From the IMG/VR virus record IMGVR_UViG_3300028559_000043, positions 1-58,169 of that record: 58,169 nt of DNA; one strand, given 5' to 3'. Both the position numbers and the translations under genes were made by a program. Below the pieces are notes generated by a model. That model was not told where the DNA came from and made no database searches. It saw only the letters and a list, made by a program, of their open reading frames with translations. This DNA is from a virus. Positions 45,605 through 54,779 of this stretch are shown here, piece after piece (within the stretch, counting starts at the first letter, position 1; each line of letters begins with the position of its first letter).

Positions 45605-46573
45605 TTATGGACATTTGTCATCAGTGACTATGGTCAACTCAATATTTTGAATTTGCTTTATTGCATCTTGCATATTGGTTAAACTTAGTTCTATTTTATT
45701 TTTCTCTGTTTGATTACCATACAATGCTAGTGTAGGCCCTACATTATAAAACGCGGACTTCTTTCCTGCAATCGAATCGGGTACATAGCATTGACGAAAT
45801 ACTGTTTTGTTTTCAAAGTTATTGATGGTCAATAGTATATTAGGTTTTCTCTGTTGTAATGTAGTTCTAATATTAGATACGGTAATCATATCATTAAACT
45901 TATAATGATTCTTTGTACCTATGACCCAATCTTTAGGATCCTTTGCCATAACAACAACATTACCCGGACTATGTTGAAGTAATCCATTACTACCATCTTG
46001 TAATATCTTTAATGCCTCATTAAATGATTCAATAAAGTTATAATTCCATTTTACTTCTAATGGAATTTCGATGATACCATTACGATATGCATCAACTTTA
46101 AATTGGTGCACACCCTGTGTTATAGTGTATGCCTTTGCAGGATAATCATTTAACACTTGCATTAATAACTTATCACCATTACTTTTACCATATAGATAAG
46201 TTTGATATTGATTACCGTGTTTATCAGCTTCAAAGTTTTTAACTTCTTTACCTAAACCTAGTATTCTATCAGATAATTTGCTACTAGATACTTGAACATC
46301 AACAATAACCTGAACCTGATTCCCCGATTTAAATGTATTAATGATTTTGTAGTCAGTTACATAACCGGCACTATAAACTAAAATTTCATCTTTAACTAGT
46401 TTATAGTTGATAGATTCACGTTCTGTGGTTACGACTGAACCAGCAACAACCTCAATCGCTGTTCTAAAAGCATTTAGTTTAGCTTCTTCAAACGTAGCAC
46501 CCTGACCACTAATCTGTAGTGCATTTGCAAAGGGAGCTACCAGACACAACAAGCCTGATAATAGTTTTTTCAT
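45605..46573 (-). CDS. Secreted protein with LPP20/FlgT-like N-terminal domain
   Basis: 322 residues with signal peptide (KKLLSGLLCLVAPFANA). Residues 20-110 (GQGATFEEAKLNAFRTAIE, then NTFKSGNQVQVIVDVQV) match the LPP20/FlgT-N-type domain of periplasmic proteins that contact outer-membrane structures. The C-terminal 200 residues are unrecognised. Coupled by one base to an upstream lipoprotein gene, with which it may form an outer-envelope complex. Confidence 0.72.
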   Translation of the reverse strand: MKKLLSGLLCLVAPFANALQISGQGATFEEAKLNAFRTAIEVVAGSVVTTERESINYKLVKDEILVYSAGYVTDYKIINTFKSGNQVQVIVDVQVSSSKLSDRILGLGKEVKNFEADKHGNQYQTYLYGKSNGDKLLMQVLNDYPAKAYTITQGVHQFKVDAYRNGIIEIPLEVKWNYNFIESFNEALKILQDGSNGLLQHSPGNVVVMAKDPKDWVIGTKNHYKFNDMITVSNIRTTLQQRKPNILLTINNFENKTVFRQCYVPDSIAGKKSAFYNVGPTLALYGNQTEKNKIELSLTNMQDAIKQIQNIELTIVTDDKCP

Positions 46574-47238
46574 TATTGACCAAAGCGTTTACGCATATAC
46601 ATTGCGGCACGTTCAGTATCATGGTCCCAGCGAATAACTGCTTTAACAGTTTGTCTATCTACTATTTCGGCATCTTTGAGTAATGCACCACGTAGTTTAC
46701 CTTCAGCATTATTGCGAATGCTTTCACTTAGTGTACGAACAACCTCGTTGTTGTTTTCACGTATAGCAAAGTTTGTATCCTTGCTTGCATCTTGGTCGCT
46801 CATTTCAACTGCTTCGTCTGATTTGATACGATTCTTAATTCGGTCTTGTGCTTTCTCTACGTTCTTTGTAACAGTATTAGCAAAGTTATTAGAGCCGACA
46901 CCCTCGTTCATAAAACGAATCAATCGTGCCTTAGCATCCATCTCAGCGGCAATGAATGCACGTTCACGTAATGCTTCACTATTGCCAAAACTATTTGCGT
47001 AACCAGTTACTTCAATGGCTCGAATCTCACCCTTGACACACAATGCATCACTTACACCGAATAATCCTGTACCCCATGCACAAGACCATTCAATCTTAAT
47101 TCCCTGTCGTTTAAAACTAGAGGTTAGTTTTTGTGTATTGATTGCAGTGATAGGTGCAGACTCTACACTTGCATTTTTTGTTGTTGAGCAACCTGTTAGC
47201 ACTAATACTAGTGAGATTGCTAAAAGCTTGAGTTTCAT
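46573..47238 (-). CDS. Phage-encoded lipoprotein
   Basis: 221 residues from ATG 47238; an in-frame upstream ATG lies in the promoter region. Lipobox L-V-L-T-G-C at the end of the signal (KLKLLAISLVLVLTGC). The body includes TGYANSFGNSEALRERAFIAAEM, a LPP20-like segment, and a helical region. It may block or modify an outer-membrane receptor, as phage superinfection-exclusion lipoproteins do, or assemble with the secreted neighbour. SD TCCGGAGTAT precedes the start. Confidence 0.75.
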   Translation of the reverse strand: MKLKLLAISLVLVLTGCSTTKNASVESAPITAINTQKLTSSFKRQGIKIEWSCAWGTGLFGVSDALCVKGEIRAIEVTGYANSFGNSEALRERAFIAAEMDAKARLIRFMNEGVGSNNFANTVTKNVEKAQDRIKNRIKSDEAVEMSDQDASKDTNFAIRENNNEVVRTLSESIRNNAEGKLRGALLKDAEIVDRQTVKAVIRWDHDTERAAMYMRKRFGQ

Positions 47239-47268
47239 ATATACTCCGGTTTTGTTAAAGATGTGTTT

Positions 47269-47297
47269 ATTATACACTACTTTTAACTAAACGTCAA
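47269..47297 (-). promoter_or_regulatory. Sigma-70-like promoter, TTGACG-17-TATAAT
   Basis: Minus strand: -35 47297-47292, -10 47274-47269. Drives the lipoprotein and the FlgT-like gene; overlaps the 3' end of the membrane gene. Confidence 0.8.
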
Positions 47298-48910
47298 CTG
47301 TTTTGGTTATTCTTTTGAATTTTAATGTAATCTTCAATTTGGGCACGTTCATTTTCTGATAGTAATTCAGGATCGTATTCGCCCTTACCCAACATCTCAA
47401 TCAAATACTCAATGTATTTTGAGTTATACAAGTATGTATTGCTAGAAGTTTTGGCAATTTCAATCCAATTTTTACCATCATATTTGTAAACCTTGTTTGG
47501 TAATACATCTACACGTGTAAATACATCTCCTTTATCTGCGGACTCAGGAAACTTAGGACCAAAACCACTGTTAACCAATTTACCCGAATCAACTGATAAC
47601 TTTAAGAATTCGGGATGCATACTGAATAATGCATCCCGTTGCATATGCTTACCATCAAACGCTACATACCCGCCTGGTAATTCTTTAAAAGGTAAATCTT
47701 GTTTAACTATCATACTATGGTCTTCATCTGCTGTAGGTTCATCTACTGTTGCTTCAGCTTTGGGAGCGACCATTGGTTTAACATCAAAATTAACAAATGG
47801 TTTAGTTAAATATGGATGTTGTTCTAATATAGATTTGGGTTCTTCAAAAGGACCATCATTAATATCACAATTTTTATTTGCACAGAACAATCCTATACCG
47901 GGTGCATTTTCTAATGTTGCACCACACTTGTGACAATTTATTGTAGGGTCATTACCTTTTGGTTCTAAGTTTTTAAAGGCTTCATCTTCTTCTGCTGTAA
48001 CCTCAATATCATTAACACTTTGTTTTATTTGTTCAATCTGCTCATCTGTCAATGGTCCGTCATCTGGTTCATAATCTGGTTCTGTGACAGCGGGAGTCGA
48101 TGGTGTTTCATTCCCTAGAGGGCTGTCACCCTCCTCATCTTTTTTATCCCATTCTTTACTTGCATTGGCAGCTAACACTAATGCAATAGCTAATGGATCA
48201 AAAACAATAACAAGTAAAATAATAATCCAACGTACTGATGCTTCTAGCATATTGGTATCAGCATTGTCACCATATATTAATGCGGCAATATATTTTATCG
48301 GACCGACTTCTGCCTCAACCTTGCGTACCTCGGCAGCAATAGGGGCTCGTTCTTCATTAAGTTTTGTAATTTTTTTCTGTTCGGCTTCAATCTCAGCAAG
48401 TAGACGCCCACGTTCTTTTTGTTGCGCCCTACGGACAGCCACGGCCTTATCTGCACCCGTTTCTGTTGTACTTCGACCCATAATTTGGTCCACTGCCTCA
48501 TCCATTTGTTTGAGAGCTTTGCGATTAACATCTATGTTTTCCTTTGAAGTTTTAATCTTCTCATCGTATAATGCAATCTTATCTTGCACCTCACCTGAGG
48601 TAATACCTTGTTCCATGTGTGCTTTACTTAAGAAGCCAAAGATACCCATGCTTGTTAATAGTGCAAGTGCAATAACAGCGGGTACAAGATAGAGTTTAAG
48701 TAAAAATCCACAACGACTCCAATATTTACGTAACCATACTGTGGTGGTAATCTTACCTATTTCTAGTATACCTCCCATAATGATAACAGGAATAACCGCA
48801 CCTGCAAAGATGGCGGTCAATCCAATGATACTATACCAGGCAGCTACCGAACTAAGCGATAGTGCCACTAATAGTGTAAGATTTGAGAATGATAGAAATT
48901 TTAAACGCAT
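47294..48910 (-). CDS. Large membrane protein with coiled coil and zinc ribbon
   Basis: 538 residues: three or four TM helices in the first 100 residues, a long coiled coil (about 110-205), a fourth or fifth TM near 225-245, then an acidic cytoplasmic tail containing a C-x2-C/C-x4-C zinc ribbon (INCHKCGATLENAPGIGLFC). The last 130 residues hold repeated FxxxHPxxLKL-like motifs. Similar proteins occur as hypotheticals in aquatic T4-type phages. The role is unknown; the domain order suggests signalling or envelope remodelling. Confidence 0.72.
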   Translation of the reverse strand: MRLKFLSFSNLTLLVALSLSSVAAWYSIIGLTAIFAGAVIPVIIMGGILEIGKITTTVWLRKYWSRCGFLLKLYLVPAVIALALLTSMGIFGFLSKAHMEQGITSGEVQDKIALYDEKIKTSKENIDVNRKALKQMDEAVDQIMGRSTTETGADKAVAVRRAQQKERGRLLAEIEAEQKKITKLNEERAPIAAEVRKVEAEVGPIKYIAALIYGDNADTNMLEASVRWIIILLVIVFDPLAIALVLAANASKEWDKKDEEGDSPLGNETPSTPAVTEPDYEPDDGPLTDEQIEQIKQSVNDIEVTAEEDEAFKNLEPKGNDPTINCHKCGATLENAPGIGLFCANKNCDINDGPFEEPKSILEQHPYLTKPFVNFDVKPMVAPKAEATVDEPTADEDHSMIVKQDLPFKELPGGYVAFDGKHMQRDALFSMHPEFLKLSVDSGKLVNSGFGPKFPESADKGDVFTRVDVLPNKVYKYDGKNWIEIAKTSSNTYLYNSKYIEYLIEMLGKGEYDPELLSENERAQIEDYIKIQKNNQNS

Positions 48911-48917
48911 CTAATAT

Positions 48918-49124
48918 TTAGTCTTTAAATAGGTAGCCATAAGTGTTGATAAATTCTTCGACGCCCATTACGTATCTGACGGGTATACCTGGACCTGTCT
49001 TAGTCATATAAGTAATCCAGTATATACCCTCATCACGTAATTTAATTTGTGTGACAGTGATTGTAGCACCATCCTCAAATACAAATGACTTACCTATTAA
49101 CTTTTGTAAGTCAGGTGGCATCAT
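48918..49124 (-). CDS. Small hypothetical protein (68 aa)
   Basis: 68 residues with strands FVFEDGATITVTQIKL and IYWITYMTKTGPG, resembling a small SH3-like barrel. ATGA overlap with the acidic protein gene upstream. No specific family is recognised. Confidence 0.62.
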   Translation of the reverse strand: MMPPDLQKLIGKSFVFEDGATITVTQIKLRDEGIYWITYMTKTGPGIPVRYVMGVEEFINTYGYLFKD

Positions 49125-50359
49125 TTCGTATTGTGATACACATCAAACTGTGACCACTGACCTCTCCAGTTGTCGTGTTCACTATCCATACCCTCGTCAT
49201 CAAGTTCAACACCATCATATACTAATCGTGTGACTACGCTTGTGCCTTGAATATCCCAGTTGAATACTTTAAGTTTCTTAGGTTCAAATACACCTTCGAT
49301 ACTTGTTTGAATACACGAACCCTTGCCACCTTGTGTCCACATCAACCAGTAACCCTTGCCTAGATGTTCTGGATATAGTTCTTCTAATTCTTCAGCACAA
49401 TCATAACGACTATCTTCTTCTCCGTGTGCTTCACTAAAGAATGATTCTAAGTCACCGTCATAGATAGTCTCACCTTCACTATTCTCAATAGTCATGTGAG
49501 TATCATCTTGGTCAAAGCCCCAGAACGAATGTTTGCCTTGATACTCATAGTAAGGACTATCAAATCGTGCCGCTTTAGGAGTCTCATTCTCATCATAGTC
49601 ATAGTTCTCATTAAGTGCATCACTCAAATCATCTTCGTGTTCTTCACTACTCCAATGTTCGTATTGTGCCTTCTTAATCTTATGTACGCCAATCTCACGT
49701 GTGCGACCCCACACACGAATTGTGTATGTATCTTCAGGATAACTTTCCTTCAATGAGTCATCATCCTCTACGTTGAAGGCTTCGTCAAGGTCCTCAAACT
49801 CACGCTCAAGTTCTTCTAAGTCTCTTTCCAAATCAGCTTCGTCACCTGTTTCTTTTTCCTTAGCCCAACGTGCAGAACGTTCTGCACTTTCTTTTTCTGC
49901 TATCACACCAGCTTCTGTTAGTTCAGTGTCACTTTCACAGTAAGGGCAAACTTTTCTAGGATCATCAATTTCAATACCGTCTTTATCTTCCCAAGACCAT
50001 TCAGCATCATAACTCTGTCCAGTCCACTTGCACTTAGTGCATTTGTGAGTATGCGGTGCTGGCTCAGGCTCAACAACCCAACTAGACTCATCACCTAGTT
50101 CATATGTAACATCGTAACCACCTTTGCGGTCAGTCCAGCAATCATCGTATTGAAACTCCCATTCAATTTCTACATCATTCTCATGGGCATCGTTAATAAC
50201 ATCTTCATAATCAACTTCACCGGACTCAATGTCAGCAAGTTTTTGTACAATCTCATCCTCATCTAATTCAGGATAAATTTCACTTAATAATGCTTCATCA
50301 ATTTCAATAGCATATTGTCTATCATGTTGATGCCATTCGTGTTTAACTATTGTTACCAT
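49121..50359 (-). CDS. Acidic hypothetical protein with C4 zinc finger
   Basis: 412 residues, very rich in Asp and Glu. Residues near 105-145 carry C-x2-C (HKCTKCKWTG) and C-x2-C (VCPYCESD), a rubredoxin-like zinc site. The region 165-210 is charged coiled coil; the last third, with WLMWTQGGKGSCIQTS and GTSVVTRLVYDGVELDD, looks folded and beta-rich. Acidic phage proteins can mimic DNA and block host DNA-binding proteins, but this is only a guess. Confidence 0.65.
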   Translation of the reverse strand: MVTIVKHEWHQHDRQYAIEIDEALLSEIYPELDEDEIVQKLADIESGEVDYEDVINDAHENDVEIEWEFQYDDCWTDRKGGYDVTYELGDESSWVVEPEPAPHTHKCTKCKWTGQSYDAEWSWEDKDGIEIDDPRKVCPYCESDTELTEAGVIAEKESAERSARWAKEKETGDEADLERDLEELEREFEDLDEAFNVEDDDSLKESYPEDTYTIRVWGRTREIGVHKIKKAQYEHWSSEEHEDDLSDALNENYDYDENETPKAARFDSPYYEYQGKHSFWGFDQDDTHMTIENSEGETIYDGDLESFFSEAHGEEDSRYDCAEELEELYPEHLGKGYWLMWTQGGKGSCIQTSIEGVFEPKKLKVFNWDIQGTSVVTRLVYDGVELDDEGMDSEHDNWRGQWSQFDVYHNTK

Positions 50360-50474
50360 TTTGCGCCTCCTTAGCGTTTTTATAAATTTTTGCCGCTATA
50401 TCATATAGAGGCTTAATAATAAAGATGCCCCAGATTACTCCGGTGACAAACATTGCAAATTCATTTAGTGTCAT
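50343..50474 (-). CDS. Membrane micropeptide (43 aa)
   Basis: 43 residues with one TM helix (FAMFVTGVIWGIFIIKPLYD). It overlaps the start of the acidic gene by 17 bases and starts 4 bases after the ligase stop. The fit between ligase and next gene supports it. Confidence 0.55.
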   Translation of the reverse strand: MTLNEFAMFVTGVIWGIFIIKPLYDIAAKIYKNAKEAQNGNNS

Positions 50475-50478
50475 TGTA

Positions 50479-51813
50479 TCACTTATCGTCACGGAAACGA
50501 ACGAATCTGGGGAAACGCAAACTATATGTTCCGTCTTGGTTCTGTGTAATCACATCACATAAGACTTCAGCAGTACGACCTATGACCAGATTACGGTTAG
50601 TCCAATAGTCATCTCTATCAGTATCACTAAAACCACTACCCACATTGACTGTAATTTCTTTCCCGTCGTCAATTCCATGACAAACCAGTGCTCCAAGTCT
50701 TCCCAAATTTCTACCAGTTCCTTCTTCAACACCTACGACTTCCAAGTCTACGGTTAATGTTGGTTTCCATTTCATCCAATCAGTACTACGTTTGCAGATA
50801 TATGGAGCTTCTAATTCTTTAATCATAATGCCTTCAAACCCTGCATTGACATTATCCTTAGCATAACGTTCAAGTTGATCCTTACCTGCGGCTGTATCTA
50901 AGTCAACCATGATGTGTGGTAGTAGTTCAACGTTAGGCATTATATCAATCACGTGCCGAATATGTTCAAGTATAGCAATACGTTTGCGTAGTTGAGCATT
51001 CCAATGTCCTTCACGGAAATCACTTAATGGAATAATATCAAAGATATTGAATACACTATCATCCGCTTGTACATCAGTTTTGCGGCGAGCCTGTCGCATT
51101 AGTTCTTGGAATGTATTACCAATCACTTCTCCATCTAATACAAACCCGTTAACCAATGCGTTCTGATGACCTCTGGCAATCTTAATCCAGTTCTCACGAA
51201 CCTGTTCTTCAATGTGACCAAAGTTGTCAAACACCTTACCGTTACGGCTATAACAAACAGTAGATACATCACCAAAATCACTTGGGATAACAAACATCAA
51301 TACACGAACACCATCAAGCTTAGGCTCTAAACGTTTAGTGCCTTTCATCTCAGGACGACCTTCGCTATTAGTAGCAAGTTGACAACCGAATACAGGAATC
51401 TCATACTCTGTTTTCTTACAGATTTTATTGATTGTCTTTTCGCTAACACCTGCACGTAAATCTCTACGAATAACAGGAGCACAGAATGTATTCCATTCAC
51501 TGCTATCAAATCGTTCACTCATTTCATTGATAGCATCAAGTGCGGCATTGCCTGTCAATTGGCGATGCCCTAACTGATTAAGTAATGAAATAAACTCATC
51601 CCAGGGATTTTCTGCATCAACAATACCAACTGTATCTGGTACTTTACGCACACCGAATGTAACATAAGGATTGTATGTAAGTTTAGCCAAAAACAAGAAA
51701 TTGTTAGCATTTGAGCTACCAAGGACACTTGCCTCTAATGCTTGTTTGATAACATCTTCCTTATGCAGGCGACTATCTGATTCATTTAATTTATTAATCC
51801 AACTTGCACTCAT
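50479..51813 (-). CDS. ATP-dependent DNA ligase
   Basis: 444 residues. The adenylation Lys165 lies in motif I (EPKLDGVR), with motif III FDIIPLSDF, motif IV FEGIMIKE and motif V WMKWKP all present, then an OB-fold with EVLCDVI. The N-terminal 150 residues form the helical domain found in T4-like and other phage ligases. It seals nicks in phage DNA replication and repair. AAGGAG lies before ATG. Confidence 0.93.
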   Translation of the reverse strand: MSASWINKLNESDSRLHKEDVIKQALEASVLGSSNANNFLFLAKLTYNPYVTFGVRKVPDTVGIVDAENPWDEFISLLNQLGHRQLTGNAALDAINEMSERFDSSEWNTFCAPVIRRDLRAGVSEKTINKICKKTEYEIPVFGCQLATNSEGRPEMKGTKRLEPKLDGVRVLMFVIPSDFGDVSTVCYSRNGKVFDNFGHIEEQVRENWIKIARGHQNALVNGFVLDGEVIGNTFQELMRQARRKTDVQADDSVFNIFDIIPLSDFREGHWNAQLRKRIAILEHIRHVIDIMPNVELLPHIMVDLDTAAGKDQLERYAKDNVNAGFEGIMIKELEAPYICKRSTDWMKWKPTLTVDLEVVGVEEGTGRNLGRLGALVCHGIDDGKEITVNVGSGFSDTDRDDYWTNRNLVIGRTAEVLCDVITQNQDGTYSLRFPRFVRFRDDK

Positions 51814-51824
51814 TTTTCAACTCC

Positions 51825-52025
51825 TTAAGGCATGCATCCATTGGGATGTTCTAATTCCTTAAGGGAATCATTAATGGAAGAATCGGCATTGCTTGTGTAC
51901 CTAGCTATCTGCCTATTCATATCCATACCAGTAAACTTGGTATGTGGTTGCCGGGCCCAATGATAAACATCGGCCAGTAAGTCTTGTGCCTGCAAGAGTT
52001 TCTCTCTTACTTCTAAATTTGTCAT
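51825..52025 (-). CDS. Small helical protein (66 aa)
   Basis: 66 residues, mostly helical (EVREKLLQAQDLLADVYHWARQ). Separated by 3 bases from the gene upstream. It recurs in aquatic phages as a small hypothetical; no domain is recognised. Confidence 0.6.
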   Translation of the reverse strand: MTNLEVREKLLQAQDLLADVYHWARQPHTKFTGMDMNRQIARYTSNADSSINDSLKELEHPNGCMP

Positions 52026-52028
52026 ATA

Positions 52029-52514
52029 TTATCCTGAGAATGGCCACGCTGTTGTTGCTACAAAAGGTGGTCTGGGTTTAAGTTCTAATGTTTCAATACT
52101 CTCATTATACACGTCCTCATCAATTTTGTCAACTACAAACGGACCCAAAATAGTAATAGTATCTTCTTCTACTTCCCAATTATGGTCACCGTCATATAGC
52201 CAACCTGCACCACCGTCTTCCCAAAGTTGTTCAATTTCTTCTTTTTCTTCTTCGGTAAAACTATCGTCAAACTCAAAGTCTACCGCACAAAGGTCCTCAA
52301 GTTCACAACCCCAACCAATCGTAGGATCAACACAATGATACCGATCATCACTATATGGCAACTCGGACTCATCTTCTACAAACCCTTGACCCCAACGATA
52401 CAGTTCGGTTACACTCCAACTGCGGATATTACCCTGTTCATCCTTACTATAAACATCATAATATGCCTCAACTGATTTTTTATCTGCAGGTTTAATTCTA
52501 TATAGTATTTTCAT
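52029..52514 (-). CDS. Acidic hypothetical protein (161 aa)
   Basis: From ATG 52514 (preceded by GGAGAATATAATG); a longer frame is possible but would overlap more. The protein is acidic with repeated Trp and Glu/Asp clusters (FTEEEKEEIEQLWEDGG, AGWLYDGDHNW). It overlaps the GGCT-like gene by 17 bases. No family is recognised. Confidence 0.62.
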   Translation of the reverse strand: MKILYRIKPADKKSVEAYYDVYSKDEQGNIRSWSVTELYRWGQGFVEDESELPYSDDRYHCVDPTIGWGCELEDLCAVDFEFDDSFTEEEKEEIEQLWEDGGAGWLYDGDHNWEVEEDTITILGPFVVDKIDEDVYNESIETLELKPRPPFVATTAWPFSG

Positions 52515-52932
52515 TATATTCTCCTTGTAAAAGCATATCAATAGTTTCTGTCAACCAATCTACATTCAATCCATGTGATGTGTAACCTTCAATCAAACAT
52601 TTTTCATAACTTAAACCGGGCGGCTCTTGTTTACCTTTTTTGTTCATAATATAAGCCATAGCAACAGTGTTATCATCCAATACTACATTAATTTTATTGT
52701 AGTAATATGGGTATCCTTCTAATCTATCTAATGCTTGTTCGCATTCAGGTGTGATTTCCCATAACACACCTTCCATACAACTACCGGGAACTAAGTCAAT
52801 ATCTGCATGGATGCGGAACCTTAACTCAAAGTTCTCTAACACACATTTGCCGAGACTGACCGCGTTTGGACAACGATTGGTCATCTCGGTAATGTTTGTA
52901 TTCATACCATACGCAAAATAATATTTGTTCAT
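52498..52932 (-). CDS. Gamma-glutamylcyclotransferase-like (AIG2-type) protein
   Basis: 144 residues from ATG 52932 (TAATG overlap). The N-terminal YFAYGMNTN is the family's substrate-binding motif, GVLWEITPE follows, and LDRLEGYPYYYNKINV carries the catalytic Glu. Related enzymes act on gamma-glutamyl amines or act as butirosin BtrG-type proteins. The phage role is unknown but could link to glutathione or protected peptide intermediates. Confidence 0.82.
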   Translation of the reverse strand: MNKYYFAYGMNTNITEMTNRCPNAVSLGKCVLENFELRFRIHADIDLVPGSCMEGVLWEITPECEQALDRLEGYPYYYNKINVVLDDNTVAMAYIMNKKGKQEPPGLSYEKCLIEGYTSHGLNVDWLTETIDMLLQGEYNENTI

Positions 52933-53360
52933 TACCAACTACTGTTATAAAAAACTTTCAATCCTAAGAACACTTCTGCCTTAGCGTTGTTCACAAACTC
53001 AAGGTCTTGTTCATAGTAATGACCGTCAGCGGGATTGCCAAAGAAGAAACCTTGTGTATCTGGAAGTTGATTATGACGAATAGCACGTTCAAGTTCATCC
53101 AAATCATCCCAAGTTAGTTCTAACTCAATGCCATTGAATGTAGCATCACTATTGCCTGTACCCGGCATACCCTTGCTTCGCCAAAGTTGTTCCATCCAAC
53201 CATGCAAATTCGGGTGTTTTCTTCGGTATCCTATTTCAAATGGCTTGGTAACTGTCTTACTCACAAACTCACTGGTTGTTGCATCAAACTCAGCGGTATC
53301 GTAGAACTCACTATATTGCCCTGCCCTTGATGCCACATACATATATTGATCTAATCCCAT
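52932..53360 (-). CDS. Conserved phage protein (MGLDQY family)
   Basis: 142 residues opening MGLDQYMYVASRAGQYSEF, followed by RKHPNLHGWMEQLW and ERAIRHNQLPDT. This is a widespread phage family, sometimes mislabelled as a phosphoglycerate kinase; its role is unknown. It shares TAATG with its downstream neighbour. Confidence 0.75.
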   Translation of the reverse strand: MGLDQYMYVASRAGQYSEFYDTAEFDATTSEFVSKTVTKPFEIGYRRKHPNLHGWMEQLWRSKGMPGTGNSDATFNGIELELTWDDLDELERAIRHNQLPDTQGFFFGNPADGHYYEQDLEFVNNAKAEVFLGLKVFYNSSW

Positions 53361-53489
53361 TTATTTCACCTGTTCCTGTGTTACTTCTTTAACCTTGTCT
53401 ACACCTTTGTCAGCCATCTTAGCGATACCGCTAAAACCTACTGTGGAAACAACAATACCAAGAATAAAACCTACTAGTAAATTAGTCAT
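53361..53489 (-). CDS. Single-TM micropeptide (42 aa)
   Basis: 42 residues: TM helix LLVGFILGIVVSTVGFSG and a charged tail with KEVTQEQVK. It begins 8 bases inside the upstream gene's 3' end and ends just before the MGLDQY gene. Small proteins of this type occur in T4-type phages. Confidence 0.58.
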   Translation of the reverse strand: MTNLLVGFILGIVVSTVGFSGIAKMADKGVDKVKEVTQEQVK

Positions 53490-53700
53490 TACTCATCTCC
53501 TCAATACCAAAATGTATTAACAAATCTCTACCTAACAACGGACCATGCTCCCATACACTACAAGCATAACGATTGCATTCTTTAATAAGCAACTCCGCAA
53601 ACTTCTTTGCAAAATCTTTACTATATGGAATAGTCACGGGATACCCGTCAGGACTTTGATGTGAAGCCTGTTCGGCAAATTCTTTAATCAGAACGTTCAT
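53482..53700 (-). CDS. Small conserved protein (72 aa)
   Basis: 72 residues with FAKKFAELLIKECNRYAC and GRDLLIHFGIEE. A common small T4-type hypothetical, compact and helical. ATGA overlap with the upstream 246-residue gene. Confidence 0.62.
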   Translation of the reverse strand: MNVLIKEFAEQASHQSPDGYPVTIPYSKDFAKKFAELLIKECNRYACSVWEHGPLLGRDLLIHFGIEEMSND

Positions 53701-54437
53701 ACAATAACCTTTACACGATTAAGTTGGGTAGTGTTATCTCTATGACCTTTAACAGTACCATAAATGTCATACATCTTGCCTACATCCAATTCTTTTTTGT
53801 AAGCAAAGAAAACAACTTGGTCATCACTATTGATACCAGTAATAAAATTCACATTGTAAGTATGTGAGAATACCGATCTTAATACTTCAATACTTGTTGA
53901 AACTTTGTTGCCAACAGCACCAATCAAACCACCAGTAGAAAAGTTAACACGCTGGTCAACTGATTGACGTTTTACTCCACGCTCATAGCAACTTGGCAAA
54001 CTTGCAATCACTGCCAAATCATATGTACCAGTAATAACTTCCCGATTGGCAATCAACATAGCATTGTTATCAAACTCACTTAGTAATTTACCTTGTAGGA
54101 TTTTGAAAGTAAATGCTTGATAGAAAGCACGAACCTTTTTACCTTCTTCCCTAGACTCGTCGGTAATCGATGTAGCATCAACCAATAAACTTTCAATAAT
54201 CTGACGATTGGACAGTTTGTTTTGACTTTTGTCGGACTCGGTCAATACACTCAGTTTAACATACGCACCATTCGTGCGTTGTGCCTGACAAGCCGCGGCC
54301 CACACATCATCGGCATTAAGATTCAACACAACCTTTTTAGTGTTAGTCCTTGCACGATATGTAGTGGTATCATCCTCGTGACCCATACGTTGGACCTGAC
54401 GATTTGACATTTTTGATACATCAACAAAACCTGACAT
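53697..54437 (-). CDS. Conserved phage protein with OB-fold-like C-terminus
   Basis: 246 residues. The last 60 residues (VNFITGINSDDQVVFFAYKK then MYDIYGTVKGHRDNTTQLNRVKV) read like an OB-fold nucleic-acid-binding domain; the N-terminal 180 are unlike anything I recognise. The context of cassette genes suggests an early function. A nucleic-acid-binding role is inferred. AGGAG precedes ATG. Confidence 0.65.
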   Translation of the reverse strand: MSGFVDVSKMSNRQVQRMGHEDDTTTYRARTNTKKVVLNLNADDVWAAACQAQRTNGAYVKLSVLTESDKSQNKLSNRQIIESLLVDATSITDESREEGKKVRAFYQAFTFKILQGKLLSEFDNNAMLIANREVITGTYDLAVIASLPSCYERGVKRQSVDQRVNFSTGGLIGAVGNKVSTSIEVLRSVFSHTYNVNFITGINSDDQVVFFAYKKELDVGKMYDIYGTVKGHRDNTTQLNRVKVIV

Positions 54438-54447
54438 ATTAATCTCC

Positions 54448-54714
54448 TTAAACTTCTGTACCGTACTCGTAAAACTTAACTGATGGATCCAACTGTTTCA
54501 ACTCAAAAGCTGCCTTAGTCAATGCCTTGTACCGAGCATGAACCTGACTACGGGGCAGCTCACCATCGCAAGTCAAATTCTCTGGACTCAAATCACTGTC
54601 GATTGAATCGGCAATTTTCTGACGGTCACTTGCAATTTGCAGGCTAAGTTCTTTGTTACCAAAGATTTTAGCAAAAGAGTTTTTACGATCCAAATACTGT
54701 GTAAGTGCTGACAT
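54448..54714 (-). CDS. Small hypothetical protein (88 aa)
   Basis: 88 residues, helical, with DRKNSFAKIFGNKEL and ALTKAAFELKQLDPSVKFYEYG. Driven by a cassette promoter with AAAGGA at the usual distance. No domain is recognised. Confidence 0.65.
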   Translation of the reverse strand: MSALTQYLDRKNSFAKIFGNKELSLQIASDRQKIADSIDSDLSPENLTCDGELPRSQVHARYKALTKAAFELKQLDPSVKFYEYGTEV

Positions 54715-54746
54715 TTTGTTTCCTTTATTTAACTGTCTAAGATTCT

Positions 54747-54775
54747 ATTATATACCCAAATCCATTTATTGTCAA
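54747..54775 (-). promoter_or_regulatory. Repeated sigma-70 promoter cassette
   Basis: Minus strand: TTGACA 54775-54770, TATAAT 54752-54747, shared AGAATCTTAGACAGT leader and AAAGGAAACAAA before ATG. Confidence 0.92.
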
Positions 54776-54779
54776 ATTT

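Noticed and set aside
52932-53360. Phosphoglycerate kinase
   Set aside because: Related phage proteins are sometimes labelled so, but this 142-residue protein lacks the size and nucleotide-binding motifs of that enzyme.
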